The notes under the pieces were generated by a model. That model was not told where the DNA came from. It did no database searches and saw only the letters and a program-made list of their open reading frames with translations. A stretch of 64,000 bases of DNA from Methylobacter sp. (GTDB lineage: Bacteria; Pseudomonadota; Gammaproteobacteria; Methylococcales; Methylomonadaceae), in NCBI RefSeq assembly GCF_030680395.1, contig NZ_JAUXVR010000041.1, positions 204,368 through 268,367 on the forward strand, written 5' to 3'. Position 1 is the first letter of the stretch; each line of letters starts with the position of its first letter. Positions 27,399 to 36,528 of this stretch are shown piece by piece. A program made the position numbers and the translations under genes.

Positions 27399-28624
27399 CC
27401 AACGCACTCACCGGTAAAGAAAAAATACTACGTTATATTGAACAAAAAGCTGAAGATACAAAACAACAGTTAGCAACAACTGAAAGTGCGCCACCACTAC
27501 AGTTAAAAAATATTGCAGTAAGAACAGGGCAAAAAGAAATATCATTCCCATTGGTATCAGCAGCAACGATGACTGACAACCAAGTTCAAATTGAATGGCT
27601 AGTTGAAAATGTTATTGAACAAGGTAGTTTAAATTTACTGTTTGGCGAACCTGCTTCAGGCAAGTCTCTATTTGCATTGGATTGGGGGTTTTGTATAGCA
27701 GCAGATATGAGTTGGCATGGCTACCGTACTAAACAAACAGATGTAGTTATTATTGCTGGAGAAGGTTTTGCTGGTATGCAGCGGCGATTAAAAGCGTTAG
27801 AAGTTAAGTACAATATGAAAGCCCCGGAAAGTCTATTTATTAGTCAACAGCCTGCGCAATTACTGGACAAAATAAACGCGCAATTAGTAGCCAATAGCAT
27901 TAAGGCAATATGTCCTAACCCCGGCCTTGTTATTATCGACACTTTGCATAGAAATATGGACGGCGATGAGAACAGCAGCCAAGATATAGGTAAGTTTATC
28001 AATAACCTTGATATGTATATGAAGCCATTGGGAGCAGCTATTCTTGTTGTGCATCACAGTGGGCATGGAAATAAAGACCGAAGCCGGGGCAGCAGTTCAA
28101 TTAGAGCAGCAATGGATGGCGAATTTTCAACCATAAAGAAAGATAATTGCATTACACTAACTTGTCATAAAGCTAAAGATTTTGAAGCACTTAATCCACT
28201 GCAATTCACTTTAAAAACTACTGAACTTGGGTGGCTAGATAGTGATGATAAGCCGATGACTAGCGTTTATCTTGAATATGGAGGCCTAGCAACTACCGAT
28301 AAGAAGAACAAATTAACGGCTAAAGATGAGGCAATCTTAACCTGCTTGGATGCTGCAATTGTGGAGCATGGAATAGAGCCGACAGCAGAAATTAAACTCA
28401 AGTTTGGTGAATTTAATTCCCCGACTGGCAAGATGCAAAAGATTGTTAATATCGACCATTGGCGGGAAAAGGCTTATCCGTCTATGGTAGTGACTGGAAA
28501 AGACCCCGAAAACGCCAAGAGAGTGGCATTTAAACGGTGTAGTGACAAACTGTTGAATCAAGGTCTGATTGTTAAATGCGACAATTATGTATGGCGAGTA
28601 TTTGACGAAAAAACCGAACACTGA
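27395..28624 (+). CDS. RepA-like AAA ATPase / helicase of the island
   Basis: 409 residues. It has a RecA/RepA-type core with Walker A FGEPASGKSLFALDWG and Walker B GLVIIDTLHRNMDGDENSS, followed by ILVVHHSGHGNKDRSRGSSSIRAAMDG, the motif set of hexameric RepA-type helicases. The C-terminal part looks like a winged-helix segment (AFKRCSDKLLNQGLIVKCDNYVWRVF). It probably acts in replication or maintenance of the excised island. Iteron-like repeats begin at its 3' end. Confidence 0.85.
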   Translation: MTNALTGKEKILRYIEQKAEDTKQQLATTESAPPLQLKNIAVRTGQKEISFPLVSAATMTDNQVQIEWLVENVIEQGSLNLLFGEPASGKSLFALDWGFCIAADMSWHGYRTKQTDVVIIAGEGFAGMQRRLKALEVKYNMKAPESLFISQQPAQLLDKINAQLVANSIKAICPNPGLVIIDTLHRNMDGDENSSQDIGKFINNLDMYMKPLGAAILVVHHSGHGNKDRSRGSSSIRAAMDGEFSTIKKDNCITLTCHKAKDFEALNPLQFTLKTTELGWLDSDDKPMTSVYLEYGGLATTDKKNKLTAKDEAILTCLDAAIVEHGIEPTAEIKLKFGEFNSPTGKMQKIVNIDHWREKAYPSMVVTGKDPENAKRVAFKRCSDKLLNQGLIVKCDNYVWRVFDEKTEH

Positions 28625-28711
28625 ACAGAACCGAACAAAATCGAACAAGTGTTCAGGGGTACATAGCGAACGAACACGAACACACTTCTTTAGAAGTGTT
28701 CGGTTGTTCAC
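28615..28711 (+). repeat. Iteron-like GAACA repeats, candidate island origin
   Basis: (C/T)GAACA occurs at 28615, 28622, 28632, 28642, 28671 and 28677. Inverted TGTTC(A/G) copies lie at 28650 and after 28690. Three successive copies have an exact 10-bp period. A hairpin (ACTTCT-TT-AGAAGT with GAAC/GTTC arms) ends the block. It directly follows the RepA-like gene, a common place for an origin. Confidence 0.55.
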
Positions 28712-29116
28712 TAACCAGTTCACCATAATAATAATTGATGCCCAAATTATTTTATTTAACGAACTACGCATTATAAGAACATTTGCAGGAGGTGTTACTT
28801 GCAGGATGAATAACCTTGCTAGTACTTAGTAGGAGCAACTAATAAAGCCAATGCTACTAGCACCAAGCCAGCAGGCTAAGGTACTCCCTGTGCTTCTACT
28901 AACAGGCGCACACTTAACAGCCTATTGAAATTCAACTCCAGTATTTCCCGGTTTAGTGTAGTAACTAATTAATGCTACTTATAGGGTAATTAAGACAATT
29001 ACTACTTGCAGAGGTAAGGTAGTTACTTAGTTATACCTTTTGTAGGTTTGTCTTTACTATGAATATTTAAAATAAATTATAATTAAAATAAGTTTTATTT
29101 TAATTAACCCGGAAAG
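28712..29116. other. Intergenic region in the island
   Basis: About 400 bp, AT-rich, with no supportable gene. It includes GGCTAAGGTACTCC (28874-28887), whose exact inverse complement occurs at 31912-31925, and related GTACT/AGTAC words. Confidence 0.4.
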
Positions 29117-29548
29117 TTAAAAGATCCAAGTTGAATTACAGTTATCGCAATGTGCTTGTGTATTATCTTCCTTCCTGGATAAACCTACTGCAAGTATTGA
29201 CAACCCTCCTGTAAGTATTGCCCCGGTAGCTTTAGCCCCACTTAATCCTTTCTTGAGTTTTACGTATTTTGCATGAACCTTTCCTTTAGTTTGGCAATGT
29301 GGACATATTATTGCTGTATTGATTGCCCCATATTCAATTTCTAGTTTTCTTTGGTTCTCTTCTGCTAAACGAAGTTGCCGCTCCTGCTCTTTATGCATCT
29401 TCTGCTCTTCATACATCTGTTTTTCCTCGGGAGTCATAGAAGCTATTTTCTCTTGCTCTTGCTCCCACCGCCTTTTATCTCTGAGTATAAGTCCACTTAT
29501 CATGATAATGAAGGGTAAAAGTACTATATAGAAAAATGTTGAATTCAT
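29117..29548 (-). CDS. Membrane-anchored zinc-ribbon protein
   Basis: 143 residues. An N-terminal membrane helix (FFYIVLLPFIIMISGLIL) is followed by a charged coiled-coil segment (about 25-75, EEKQMYEEQKMHKEQERQ). A C-terminal domain holds two Cys pairs, CPHC and CDNC, that could bind zinc, with a Gly-rich hydrophobic stretch between them (ATGAILTGGLSILAVGL). The function is unknown. It belongs to the island cargo, transcribed against the integrase. Confidence 0.7.
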   Translation of the reverse strand: MNSTFFYIVLLPFIIMISGLILRDKRRWEQEQEKIASMTPEEKQMYEEQKMHKEQERQLRLAEENQRKLEIEYGAINTAIICPHCQTKGKVHAKYVKLKKGLSGAKATGAILTGGLSILAVGLSRKEDNTQAHCDNCNSTWIF

Positions 29549-29701
29549 GGATACTCACCACATAGATATTGAAAGGTTCTTATAGCTTTATAGGCACCTG
29601 TTTTAATTGTAGAAATAAATAAGCAAATAACCCGCGCATATTTAACTTTGCCTAGTACCTTGCTATCTGGCATATAAAGGTACATAAAGACTAATCCTAT
29701 C

Positions 29702-30883
29702 TTACTTAGGTGGTAGCACTATATCAGCTAATTTTTTAATCTGTTCAGGCGATGCCATCTTTAGCATTTTATTTAAATCATTTTGTACTTGTTGCTTTTC
29801 AGCCGCCGTCATTTCGGCATATTCTTTAGAAGGTAATTCCACCCCATCTTTGAGGCGTATTTCACTATTTTTTTGCCCGTTTTCATCCCACAACGTCATT
29901 AATCCATCATATTTCCCATCTTTTAAATGGGCTACACCTTTTTTATTTCCATTTGAATAATATGTTTTATATCTTCCAGTAAAAGGTTTATCCTCATTTG
30001 GTAAATAAGCAATATCATTTCTAATGTCTAAATCTTCTTTAGTGACTCGCTCCTCTTGTGTTGTAGATGTAGGCGTGGTTTCAGCACTTGGTGCGGTAGG
30101 GCTGTGGGTGGCTTCAGTCACTACAATCATACGTTCATCAATTGCAGGCCCGTGGTCATAAGTATATTTAAGAGTAAACTTAGCTGAAGTAATTGTTTTA
30201 TTAGTATTTCCTAAAAATAATTTATTCAATTCCTTTGCTTTTTCGGGTGCGTATAACTCTATAAGTACTTTTAATGCCTTATTAGCTTCTTGTTTATCTG
30301 AATGGAGTCCATACCCCATATCCTTAAACCAATCATTCCAAAGAAACTTTACATTGCTAACACGCTTAGATACTGGGTTTTCATTAATAAACCACTTGAC
30401 GGTTCCTGCTTTTCCTAGAATACACCCGTATAAAGCACCATCCCCCTCAAAGGATGCTGGAGTTATATCGGAATCAACTGAATTAGAGCAGTCAAGTTTA
30501 TTTTTTGTCGTTTCGGCCTCAGTACGAAAGGAGCCGAAGAAAACATTTTTCTTATCATTAACTTTGGTAGGCGAAGTTGCAAGTACGGGCGCGGGCGGTT
30601 TCTTAGTTGATTCATCACTTATAGAGCCTCCCTTTACAAACCCTTTCTCTTTAAAGCATTCATCTTTTGCATATTCACCCAAATGACCTGCATCACTATA
30701 ATTTTTTGGGTTTCTATACAACTCCCTGTCAATTGCACTATTTTTAGAGTTTTCGCATTCCTCTAAAACTCTTTTATATTCATCATTAGTTACATCTTTT
30801 TTGTAATAATTCTGTGTTGGATATGTGGAGTCACATTTCACTACAACAAAAATAATAACAATAACAATAATGATTAATGGCAT
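29702..30883 (-). CDS. Membrane-anchored protein with MORN-type repeats
   Basis: 393 residues. It starts with a membrane helix (LIIIVIVIIFVVV) or signal anchor. A Cys- and Lys-rich region follows, then a domain at about 120-260 without a recognised family, and a Thr/Pro-rich linker. Two MORN_2-like repeats lie near 310-350 (FTGRYKTYYSNGNKKGVAHL, KYDGLMTLWDENGQKNSEI). A helical tail ends the protein (EQIKKLADIVLPPK). MORN_2 repeats occur in many envelope and YwqK-like proteins, but no specific role follows. AT-rich, island cargo. Confidence 0.7.
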   Translation of the reverse strand: MPLIIIVIVIIFVVVKCDSTYPTQNYYKKDVTNDEYKRVLEECENSKNSAIDRELYRNPKNYSDAGHLGEYAKDECFKEKGFVKGGSISDESTKKPPAPVLATSPTKVNDKKNVFFGSFRTEAETTKNKLDCSNSVDSDITPASFEGDGALYGCILGKAGTVKWFINENPVSKRVSNVKFLWNDWFKDMGYGLHSDKQEANKALKVLIELYAPEKAKELNKLFLGNTNKTITSAKFTLKYTYDHGPAIDERMIVVTEATHSPTAPSAETTPTSTTQEERVTKEDLDIRNDIAYLPNEDKPFTGRYKTYYSNGNKKGVAHLKDGKYDGLMTLWDENGQKNSEIRLKDGVELPSKEYAEMTAAEKQQVQNDLNKMLKMASPEQIKKLADIVLPPK

Positions 30884-31158
30884 TTTTTCACCTAATTATT
30901 TTAATTTTCCTTAATGGGCAATCAATCTCATTGATCAGTTTAGCGACTTATCATTGCTTAGTTCGGATTGTAGCAATCAATAGGTACAGAGACTTAGCAG
31001 TTAGGGAAATTCGACTAAATACTCAATATCTTAAGGGTGGCTCGGTTACTGCTAAACCAAAAGTTTAATTACTTACTCTCATTTAGCTATTATAGATATA
31101 TCTAGTGCTGCGTATTGAACGCGACAAGTACCGAAATACTAAAGTGCTAACATTTTAA

Positions 31159-31689
31159 CTATTGAATACATGCTTTAATTTTGTCAGCAATTGTCTTAAT
31201 TGCGTCAAGTGCATTTCCTGGTCTACATCCAGACAATACGCAAATATGCTCAAATCCATCATTAGATAAATAACCGGTATTTTTCATAGCATGAGCGATA
31301 TTGTAGAACTTAAGCGTTATATTGCTACCCTTAGCCGAAGCCTTTAAGTCATATTGGATAAAGTCTATACTCCCTCCATCCGCAATACCTTTTGCAATTA
31401 TTGTTGAAGTGGATTCATCTGAATATTTAAATATATCCCCACCCTGAATAGTTTGTCCTGTATGTGGGCCGGCAAATAAGCTTGAACTTGAAGCGTCCTT
31501 CAGTGTCACTGTTTTATTATCTACATTTTCAGCAATACAAAGCTTAATATTAGCAAACTCTTTTGGTTTATCCGCTTGGTATGAAAAATCCATTGTATCT
31601 ATATTTTTGTCTTTTACTGTCACGTTACTTGGTAAATTTACCGTGGCACATCCAGATAGCAATGCACACAAAACCATTATTTTCTTCAC
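31159..31689 (-). CDS. Island lipoprotein of unknown function
   Basis: 176 residues with a clear lipobox (LCALLSGC, Cys14), so it is probably anchored in the outer or inner membrane. The mature part is beta-rich with four further cysteines (LCIAEN, HICVLSGC, KACIQ) that could form disulphides. No domain is recognised. It is transcribed alone on the minus strand, with a GAGGG-like ribosome-binding site. Confidence 0.72.
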   Translation of the reverse strand: MKKIMVLCALLSGCATVNLPSNVTVKDKNIDTMDFSYQADKPKEFANIKLCIAENVDNKTVTLKDASSSSLFAGPHTGQTIQGGDIFKYSDESTSTIIAKGIADGGSIDFIQYDLKASAKGSNITLKFYNIAHAMKNTGYLSNDGFEHICVLSGCRPGNALDAIKTIADKIKACIQ

Positions 31690-32250
31690 ATTTACCCTCT
31701 CGATTAATTAATTTGCCACGATACCAAAAATCCTGCCGGATTAATTTAAACACTACAATAATCTATTAGCCGACTGATTCATAGTCAGCCAAAGCTTACA
31801 CTACCCACAACGATTATATTATCTATAGGTACTTACCAAAATTTGAACTGAGAAAGTTGGTAGATAAAATCTGACAGCCTTGTATCTGTACGCACACTGG
31901 CAAACCCTCGCGGAGTACCTTAGCCCAACATAAAGCTTGGTATTACTAATTTTGAGTTGTTAAGCGGAAATGATAGCCTTAACGGTTGATAGCGGTTACA
32001 CACATATAGGCTTTATCTGTGCTACGCTTTAACATTCACACCAATTATTCAGCTGTCCATATTGTCCACTGGTTGCCCACTTGGTAATAAATTAAGGCAA
32101 TAGATGTCAATTCACCACCGCTATAGATGCAAAGTTGGCGGTCAGGGTGATAACGTAAAGATTAAGGCTAGGTAACATTGCTTTTTTTATGGCTGAAATT
32201 CCGGCAAGTGTTGCGGGTGTTTTTCATTTTTAGGAGGTAGAAATCAAATT
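31690..32250. other. Gene-free end of the island
   Basis: About 560 bp, AT-rich, with no ORF I can support. It contains the inverse partner (31912-31925) of the 14-mer at 28874. Confidence 0.4.
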
Positions 32251-32272
32251 TATGTCCTTTTTTATGTCCTTT
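32251..32272 (+). promoter_or_regulatory. Candidate integrase arm-type sites, right end
   Basis: TATGTCCTTT at 32251-32260 and 32263-32272 has the same 12-bp period and orientation as the pair beside attL, and lies 48 bp before the right att repeat. Confidence 0.6.
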
Positions 32273-32320
32273 TGATTGATTATGTTTTTATGCTATTTAT
32301 TATCAATAAGTTATAGCTTA

Positions 32321-32415
32321 TTCGATTCCGGCCATCGTACCAAACATTGGTTCAGAGCCGTGCAAAGAACTATAAAAACCCGCAAGCCGTAAGGCTTCGC
32401 GGGTTTTTTATTGTC
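32321..32415 (+). repeat. attR: distal copy of the island-flanking direct repeat
   Basis: This is a near copy of 24744-24839, covering the tRNA-Leu T loop and 3' end plus the terminator hairpin (AACCCGC/GCGGGTT then T-run). It has one base fewer in the acceptor part (CATCGTACCA against CCTCGGTACCA). It does not form a tRNA. It sets the right boundary of the island. Confidence 0.93.
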
Positions 32416-32670
32416 TGAAATTTTTAGCTGTCTTCCCCCCAAATCTTCTTAATTGATCACGTTGATGGTTTGACAAGCTCGCCACGAACGCAACCGATCA
32501 ATAATGTAAGACCCATTCGCGCTGAGTTTGTCTAAATATTTTATTTTTACTTGAATCCCCCTGTTACACAAAAGGGCACTGTGCATGGTTGATCGTTACG
32601 GAGCAGCTATATCAACTTTTGTGGCATGTAGTGATCGGCGCGTCGACCTGCAAACACTTTTCACATCACT

Positions 32671-33105
32671 TTACTGCGGGTCAGCCCCCTCCACCTGACA
32701 ACCCTGCTTAACGAGTAAGGTAAATTCGCAAGGTGCAACACGGCTTACCTGGCGATCCAGGCGGACAGAACAACCTGCGTCTTCCATGATCGTCCGGCTA
32801 CTGTCCTTACTGCACAACAACAGCACTGCATACGATTTTTGGTACTGCACTTTCAGCAAATAAGGCTCAAATTCAGTGGCTAACAGATGGGTATTGTGAC
32901 GAGTGGCATTATCCAAAATATCGGCATCGCTGTCGATAGGCGCCTCGGCTAGGTCGGCAAAATATGCATCTACCGCCGAACTCAGATTTACCATTTTGGA
33001 GGACAATCGACTCCGCTCTTTGGCATCGGGAGCTGCGGTAATGGGGGCGGCACAGGCTCCCACAAGCAGAGCGGTGACAAGACTAATCAATAGACGGGGT
33101 TTCAT
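32671..33105 (-). CDS. Small lipoprotein
   Basis: 144 residues with signal peptide and lipobox (LVTALLVGAC, Cys18). The mature part has a helical first half (RSRLSSKMVNLSSAVDAYFADL) and four cysteines in the second half (LLLCSKDSS, AGCSVRL, APCEF, QGCQVEG), possibly disulphide-bonded. No family is recognised. It starts 4 bp after the stop of the next upstream gene, so the pair forms one transcript. Confidence 0.7.
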   Translation of the reverse strand: MKPRLLISLVTALLVGACAAPITAAPDAKERSRLSSKMVNLSSAVDAYFADLAEAPIDSDADILDNATRHNTHLLATEFEPYLLKVQYQKSYAVLLLCSKDSSRTIMEDAGCSVRLDRQVSRVAPCEFTLLVKQGCQVEGADPQ

Positions 33106-33109
33106 TACA

Positions 33110-33532
33110 TCAGCTCCAGTAAATCATGTGGTTATTTTCGTGAATATCTGCATCCAAACTCCAACTTGTCAGGGTATCCAGTGAAGATTCCCGGTTTTTC
33201 AGCGACAATACCAACCAATCCCATATTAGGCGTAGCAGGTCATGCCGGAATTTATCGCCATTCTCTTTGGCGGCAATAAAACCAGCCGGCAGACTTGGCT
33301 CTGGGCTCCTGGGATTAGGCAAATAGGCGTACCGGCCAAGACTATCCGCCATGAAAGGAGCGCCTTCCGCCTGTTCCAAAGCGTTAATCCGTTGCAACGG
33401 CATGACTCGCGAATCCTGATCCTGAGTATAGAATGTTTCCGAGGCGGAAACGCTCTGATCGGTCAACACTGCCGACGTAGCGGCTGTCGATGACAGCGGT
33501 ACAAGCATAGTCATAATGGGAACTGTGCCCAC
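33110..33532 (-). CDS. Probable secreted protein with damaged start
   Basis: The track ORF starts at a GTG at 33532 and gives 140 residues without a sensible N-terminus. In another frame, ATG at 33570-33568 has a strong ribosome-binding site (GAGGAAAGG) and reads MKNLSLYR before ending. Joining the two frames near 33545 gives MKNLSLYR-RCLVGTVPIMTMLVPLSSTAATSA, a normal Sec signal peptide. A one-base loss, or a sequencing error, therefore probably split the gene. The mature protein has no recognised domain (RYAYLPNPRSPEPSLPAGF). It is co-transcribed with the following lipoprotein. Confidence 0.6.
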   Translation of the reverse strand: MGTVPIMTMLVPLSSTAATSAVLTDQSVSASETFYTQDQDSRVMPLQRINALEQAEGAPFMADSLGRYAYLPNPRSPEPSLPAGFIAAKENGDKFRHDLLRLIWDWLVLSLKNRESSLDTLTSWSLDADIHENNHMIYWS

Positions 33533-33583
33533 AAGGCATCTGATCCTCGATACAGACTCAAATTTTTCATTTATCCTTTCCTC

Positions 33584-34101
33584 AAAATTTAAAAAGATTT
33601 TTTAATCGCCTACCATTCGCCAGCTCGCAACGTGCGGCTAAAAGGCTGCATCCCAAAAGAAACACCAGTTGAAAAGCCAAGCAGTTTATTTGTAGGCTTA
33701 ACAAGTCGCGCTTATCAACCACGCCGCCGAATATAAACCGAAGCACGTGCAAACACTGATATGTTTGCCTTTTCTTATGAGCAAAGCCGTTTGTGATTAG
33801 CCCCACGAAAGTTGTGCTGTGCCATTAACAAGGCGCCCTATACTCTATATGCCGGGCTGCGCCGCCAGTTAAACCCGGCATTGTTCCGGCGGGACACTCT
33901 AGCTCAAACGAAAACCGATGTATGCAAGCCAAAGATTATTTAGCTGTAAGCTTTTTGCTCGCCGTAAAACCCTGAAACAAACAATAGGGTAAAAATCGTA
34001 TAGAAAATATCGGGAGGGTCAGAGATATTGCTATGCTCGCTAAAAGGTACGCACAGCGTACCCTGCGTGACTGGCAGCTAAGCTAACATGTGAAATACCA
34101 A
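33584..34101. other. Intergenic region between two minus-strand units
   Basis: About 520 bp. It must hold the promoter of the secreted-protein/lipoprotein pair and the end of the efflux operon. The 74-residue ORF here has no support. No clear terminator was found. Confidence 0.35.
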
Positions 34102-35295
34102 TCACTCAGCCCGCAAAGCCTCTAACGGTTCCAACCTAGCGGCTTTCATGGCCGGGGCTACACCGGCGGCTATGCCGATCAGCAACGAGACCATAAAAGC
34201 CGCGACAATATAGGCCCAAGCAAGCTCTACCGGCAAGGCGGGCAGCGCGGCATCAAGTATCCTGACTATGGTTATGCCCAACACCACACCGCAAAGCCCC
34301 CCTGCCCCGCTTAACGCCAAGGCCTCACACAAGAACAACTGAAAAATAGTTCTGCGTTCTGCACCTACCGCACGCAGCAGGCCGATTTCTGAAATCCGCT
34401 CGGAAACGGCGATGGTCATGATAGTTAATATGCCGACCGAGCCGACCAGCAACGAAATACTGCCCAACGCCGCGACCGCCAGCGTCAGGATGTTCAGGAT
34501 CGAATCCATGCTTTTGAGCATCTGGTTCTGAGTGACGAGGGTGAAGTCTTCACTGCCATGCCGGGCAATCAGGTTTCGTTTGATCGTATTTTCTACTTCG
34601 GCAATCGCAGCATTGCTTTTATAAAGCAGGTGAATTTCCATCAGGCTTTCCCTGTCAAACAGCTCCAACGCTTTGGCGGCCGGGATATAAACGGTGTCAT
34701 CCATGTCAAAGCCGATCATCTGGCCTTTTTTTTCCATCACGCCGATAACCCGGAAACGGTCGCTGCCGATCCTGATGCGCTGACCTAACGGACTGGCTGT
34801 GCCAAACAGTTCGGTCGCCAATTTATTGCCCAGCACCGCAAAGGCGCGGGGGTTGCTTTCTTCCGGAAAAAAACGCCCGCTGATAACCCTGATTTTCCAA
34901 ATCCCCGGCACCGCAGAACCGACCCCCAGCACATTGGTACGCCGTTGTTTTTCTCCTGCTTCAACACGCGCATTGCCTTGCACCATCGGAGATGCGGCAA
35001 TGATGTTTTCCAATTTGCTTAAGCTGACCGCATCGGCTATGACCAGCGGCCTAACCGTGCTTATCGATGCGCCCGACACACCGAAAGTGGTGGTTTTACC
35101 GGGATGAACGCCGATCAGGTTGGTGCCGAACTGGGTGAATTCGGCCAGTACAAAGGTATGGATGCCGCGACCTATCGAGGTTAATACCACTACCGCCGCG
35201 ATACCGATAATCAGCCCCAACGCGGTCAGCGCCGAACGCAGTTTGTGGCTGACAACCGTCCGGTATGACAATAAAATCAAGTCGGCGTAGCGCAT
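34102..35295 (-). CDS. ABC permease, MacB/FtsX type (second permease)
   Basis: 397 residues. The N-terminal helix (ALGLIIGIAAVVVLTSIGRG) is followed by a periplasmic MacB_PCD domain (about 45-260) and three C-terminal helices with the FtsX block ERISEIGLLRAVGAERR. It has no ATPase domain. It overlaps no gene but starts 3 bp after the preceding permease, so the two probably form a heterodimer driven by the ATPase at 36700-37359. It is the last gene of a MacAB-like export operon. Confidence 0.9.
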   Translation of the reverse strand: MRYADLILLSYRTVVSHKLRSALTALGLIIGIAAVVVLTSIGRGIHTFVLAEFTQFGTNLIGVHPGKTTTFGVSGASISTVRPLVIADAVSLSKLENIIAASPMVQGNARVEAGEKQRRTNVLGVGSAVPGIWKIRVISGRFFPEESNPRAFAVLGNKLATELFGTASPLGQRIRIGSDRFRVIGVMEKKGQMIGFDMDDTVYIPAAKALELFDRESLMEIHLLYKSNAAIAEVENTIKRNLIARHGSEDFTLVTQNQMLKSMDSILNILTLAVAALGSISLLVGSVGILTIMTIAVSERISEIGLLRAVGAERRTIFQLFLCEALALSGAGGLCGVVLGITIVRILDAALPALPVELAWAYIVAAFMVSLLIGIAAGVAPAMKAARLEPLEALRAE

Positions 35296-35298
35296 ATT

Positions 35299-36504
35299 TT
35301 ACCGCTTCGCCAATGCAACAACAGGGTCGAGACCAGCCGCTTTTCTGGCTGGCAATACGCCAAACACCAGCCCGGTAAACAACGAAACCGCCAAGGCGGC
35401 AAGCAATGCCCAACCCGGTAATTCCATCGGAAAATCAGGGTACATCACCTGCAACACGCCTAAGGTTATATAGCCCAGCATCACGCCCAGCACTGCGCCT
35501 GCCAGCGATAACATGGCCGCTTCGGCCAAAAACAGCCACAATAGCTGTCGCTTGGTCGCGCCTAATGCTTTCAGTAAGCCGATTTCGGCGGTCCGTTGCG
35601 TGACGCTGACCAGCATCACATTCATCACCAACACACCGGCTACCGCCAGACTGATTCCGGCAATTCCCGCTACGGTCAGGGTCAACGCGGTCAATATCTT
35701 ATCGAAGGTGCTGACTACGCTATCTTGGGTAATCAGCGTGACGTCGTCTTCGCCTTCATGACGGGCCTTAATTATTTCCCTGATTTCATCGACGGCCTTG
35801 TACATGTCCGGCTTGGATTTGGTTTCCACCAGCACCCTGAATAGTGAATGGGTATCGAATAAAGCCTGCGCGGAAGCCACCGGAATAATCACGATTTCGT
35901 CAAAATCGATACCGACCGATTGTCCTTCCGACGCCAATACGCCAATCACCCGAAAGCGCCGGTCATTAATCCGTAACCATTGCCCCAGCGCCGGTTGATT
36001 GGCAAATAGTTCCTTGCGTATGGTTTGGCCGATCACGCAAACCGACAAGGCTTTATCGACCTCGGTTTGGGGCAGAAAACTGCCCTGCGCCACGGTCAGA
36101 CGGCGTACCCGTCTTAATGCGTTCGTCGAACCCAGCACATTGGTTTCGCGCTCCAAACCCAGCGATGAAACAGGCGCGGAGCCGATGGTCAGCGGTGCGA
36201 TGGCGGCAATATAACGACTGCGGAATAAGGCTTCGGCATCATCCAGCGTTAGGTCCCTCGGCGTTTCGCCGAATAGCGGCGGCTGCCCACCGGTGGTTTC
36301 GGTGCGTCCCGGCAGCACGATAACCAGGTTTGTGCCCAAGGCTTCGAACTCGTTAACTACATAGCGACGGGCGCTGTCGCCCAAGGCGGTCAGCACCGAA
36401 ACCGAAGCTATGCCGATACTCATTGCCAGGATAATCAACCCGGCACGCAAACGCTGCGTGCTGATTGCGGCTAATGATTGGGTTAATGTGTCTTTAATGA
36501 GCAT
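35299..36504 (-). CDS. ABC permease, MacB/FtsX type (first permease)
   Basis: 401 residues with the same layout as its downstream neighbour: helix (AGLIILAMSIGIASVSVLTALGD), MacB_PCD periplasmic domain and three helices with QRTAEIGLLKALGATKRQ. The two permeases are clear paralogues. About 195 bp containing a REP-like hairpin pair separates it from the ATPase gene. Substrate unknown; MacB-type pumps export macrolides, peptides or siderophore-like molecules. Confidence 0.9.
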   Translation of the reverse strand: MLIKDTLTQSLAAISTQRLRAGLIILAMSIGIASVSVLTALGDSARRYVVNEFEALGTNLVIVLPGRTETTGGQPPLFGETPRDLTLDDAEALFRSRYIAAIAPLTIGSAPVSSLGLERETNVLGSTNALRRVRRLTVAQGSFLPQTEVDKALSVCVIGQTIRKELFANQPALGQWLRINDRRFRVIGVLASEGQSVGIDFDEIVIIPVASAQALFDTHSLFRVLVETKSKPDMYKAVDEIREIIKARHEGEDDVTLITQDSVVSTFDKILTALTLTVAGIAGISLAVAGVLVMNVMLVSVTQRTAEIGLLKALGATKRQLLWLFLAEAAMLSLAGAVLGVMLGYITLGVLQVMYPDFPMELPGWALLAALAVSLFTGLVFGVLPARKAAGLDPVVALAKR

Positions 36505-36528
36505 GGCTTATCAGTCTTCCCCATTCTC

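Noticed and set aside
28569-28829. Plus-strand ORF of 86 residues after the RepA-like gene
   Set aside because: It overlaps the RepA end in another frame and its codons are the GAACA repeats; there is no coding signature.
32321-32415. A second tRNA-Leu
   Set aside because: Only the T-loop and 3' end are present, with a deletion in the acceptor stem; it is the att repeat.
33582-33806. 74-residue minus-strand ORF
   Set aside because: It has no ribosome-binding site, family motif or conserved neighbour, and it overlaps the likely promoter of the secreted-protein pair.
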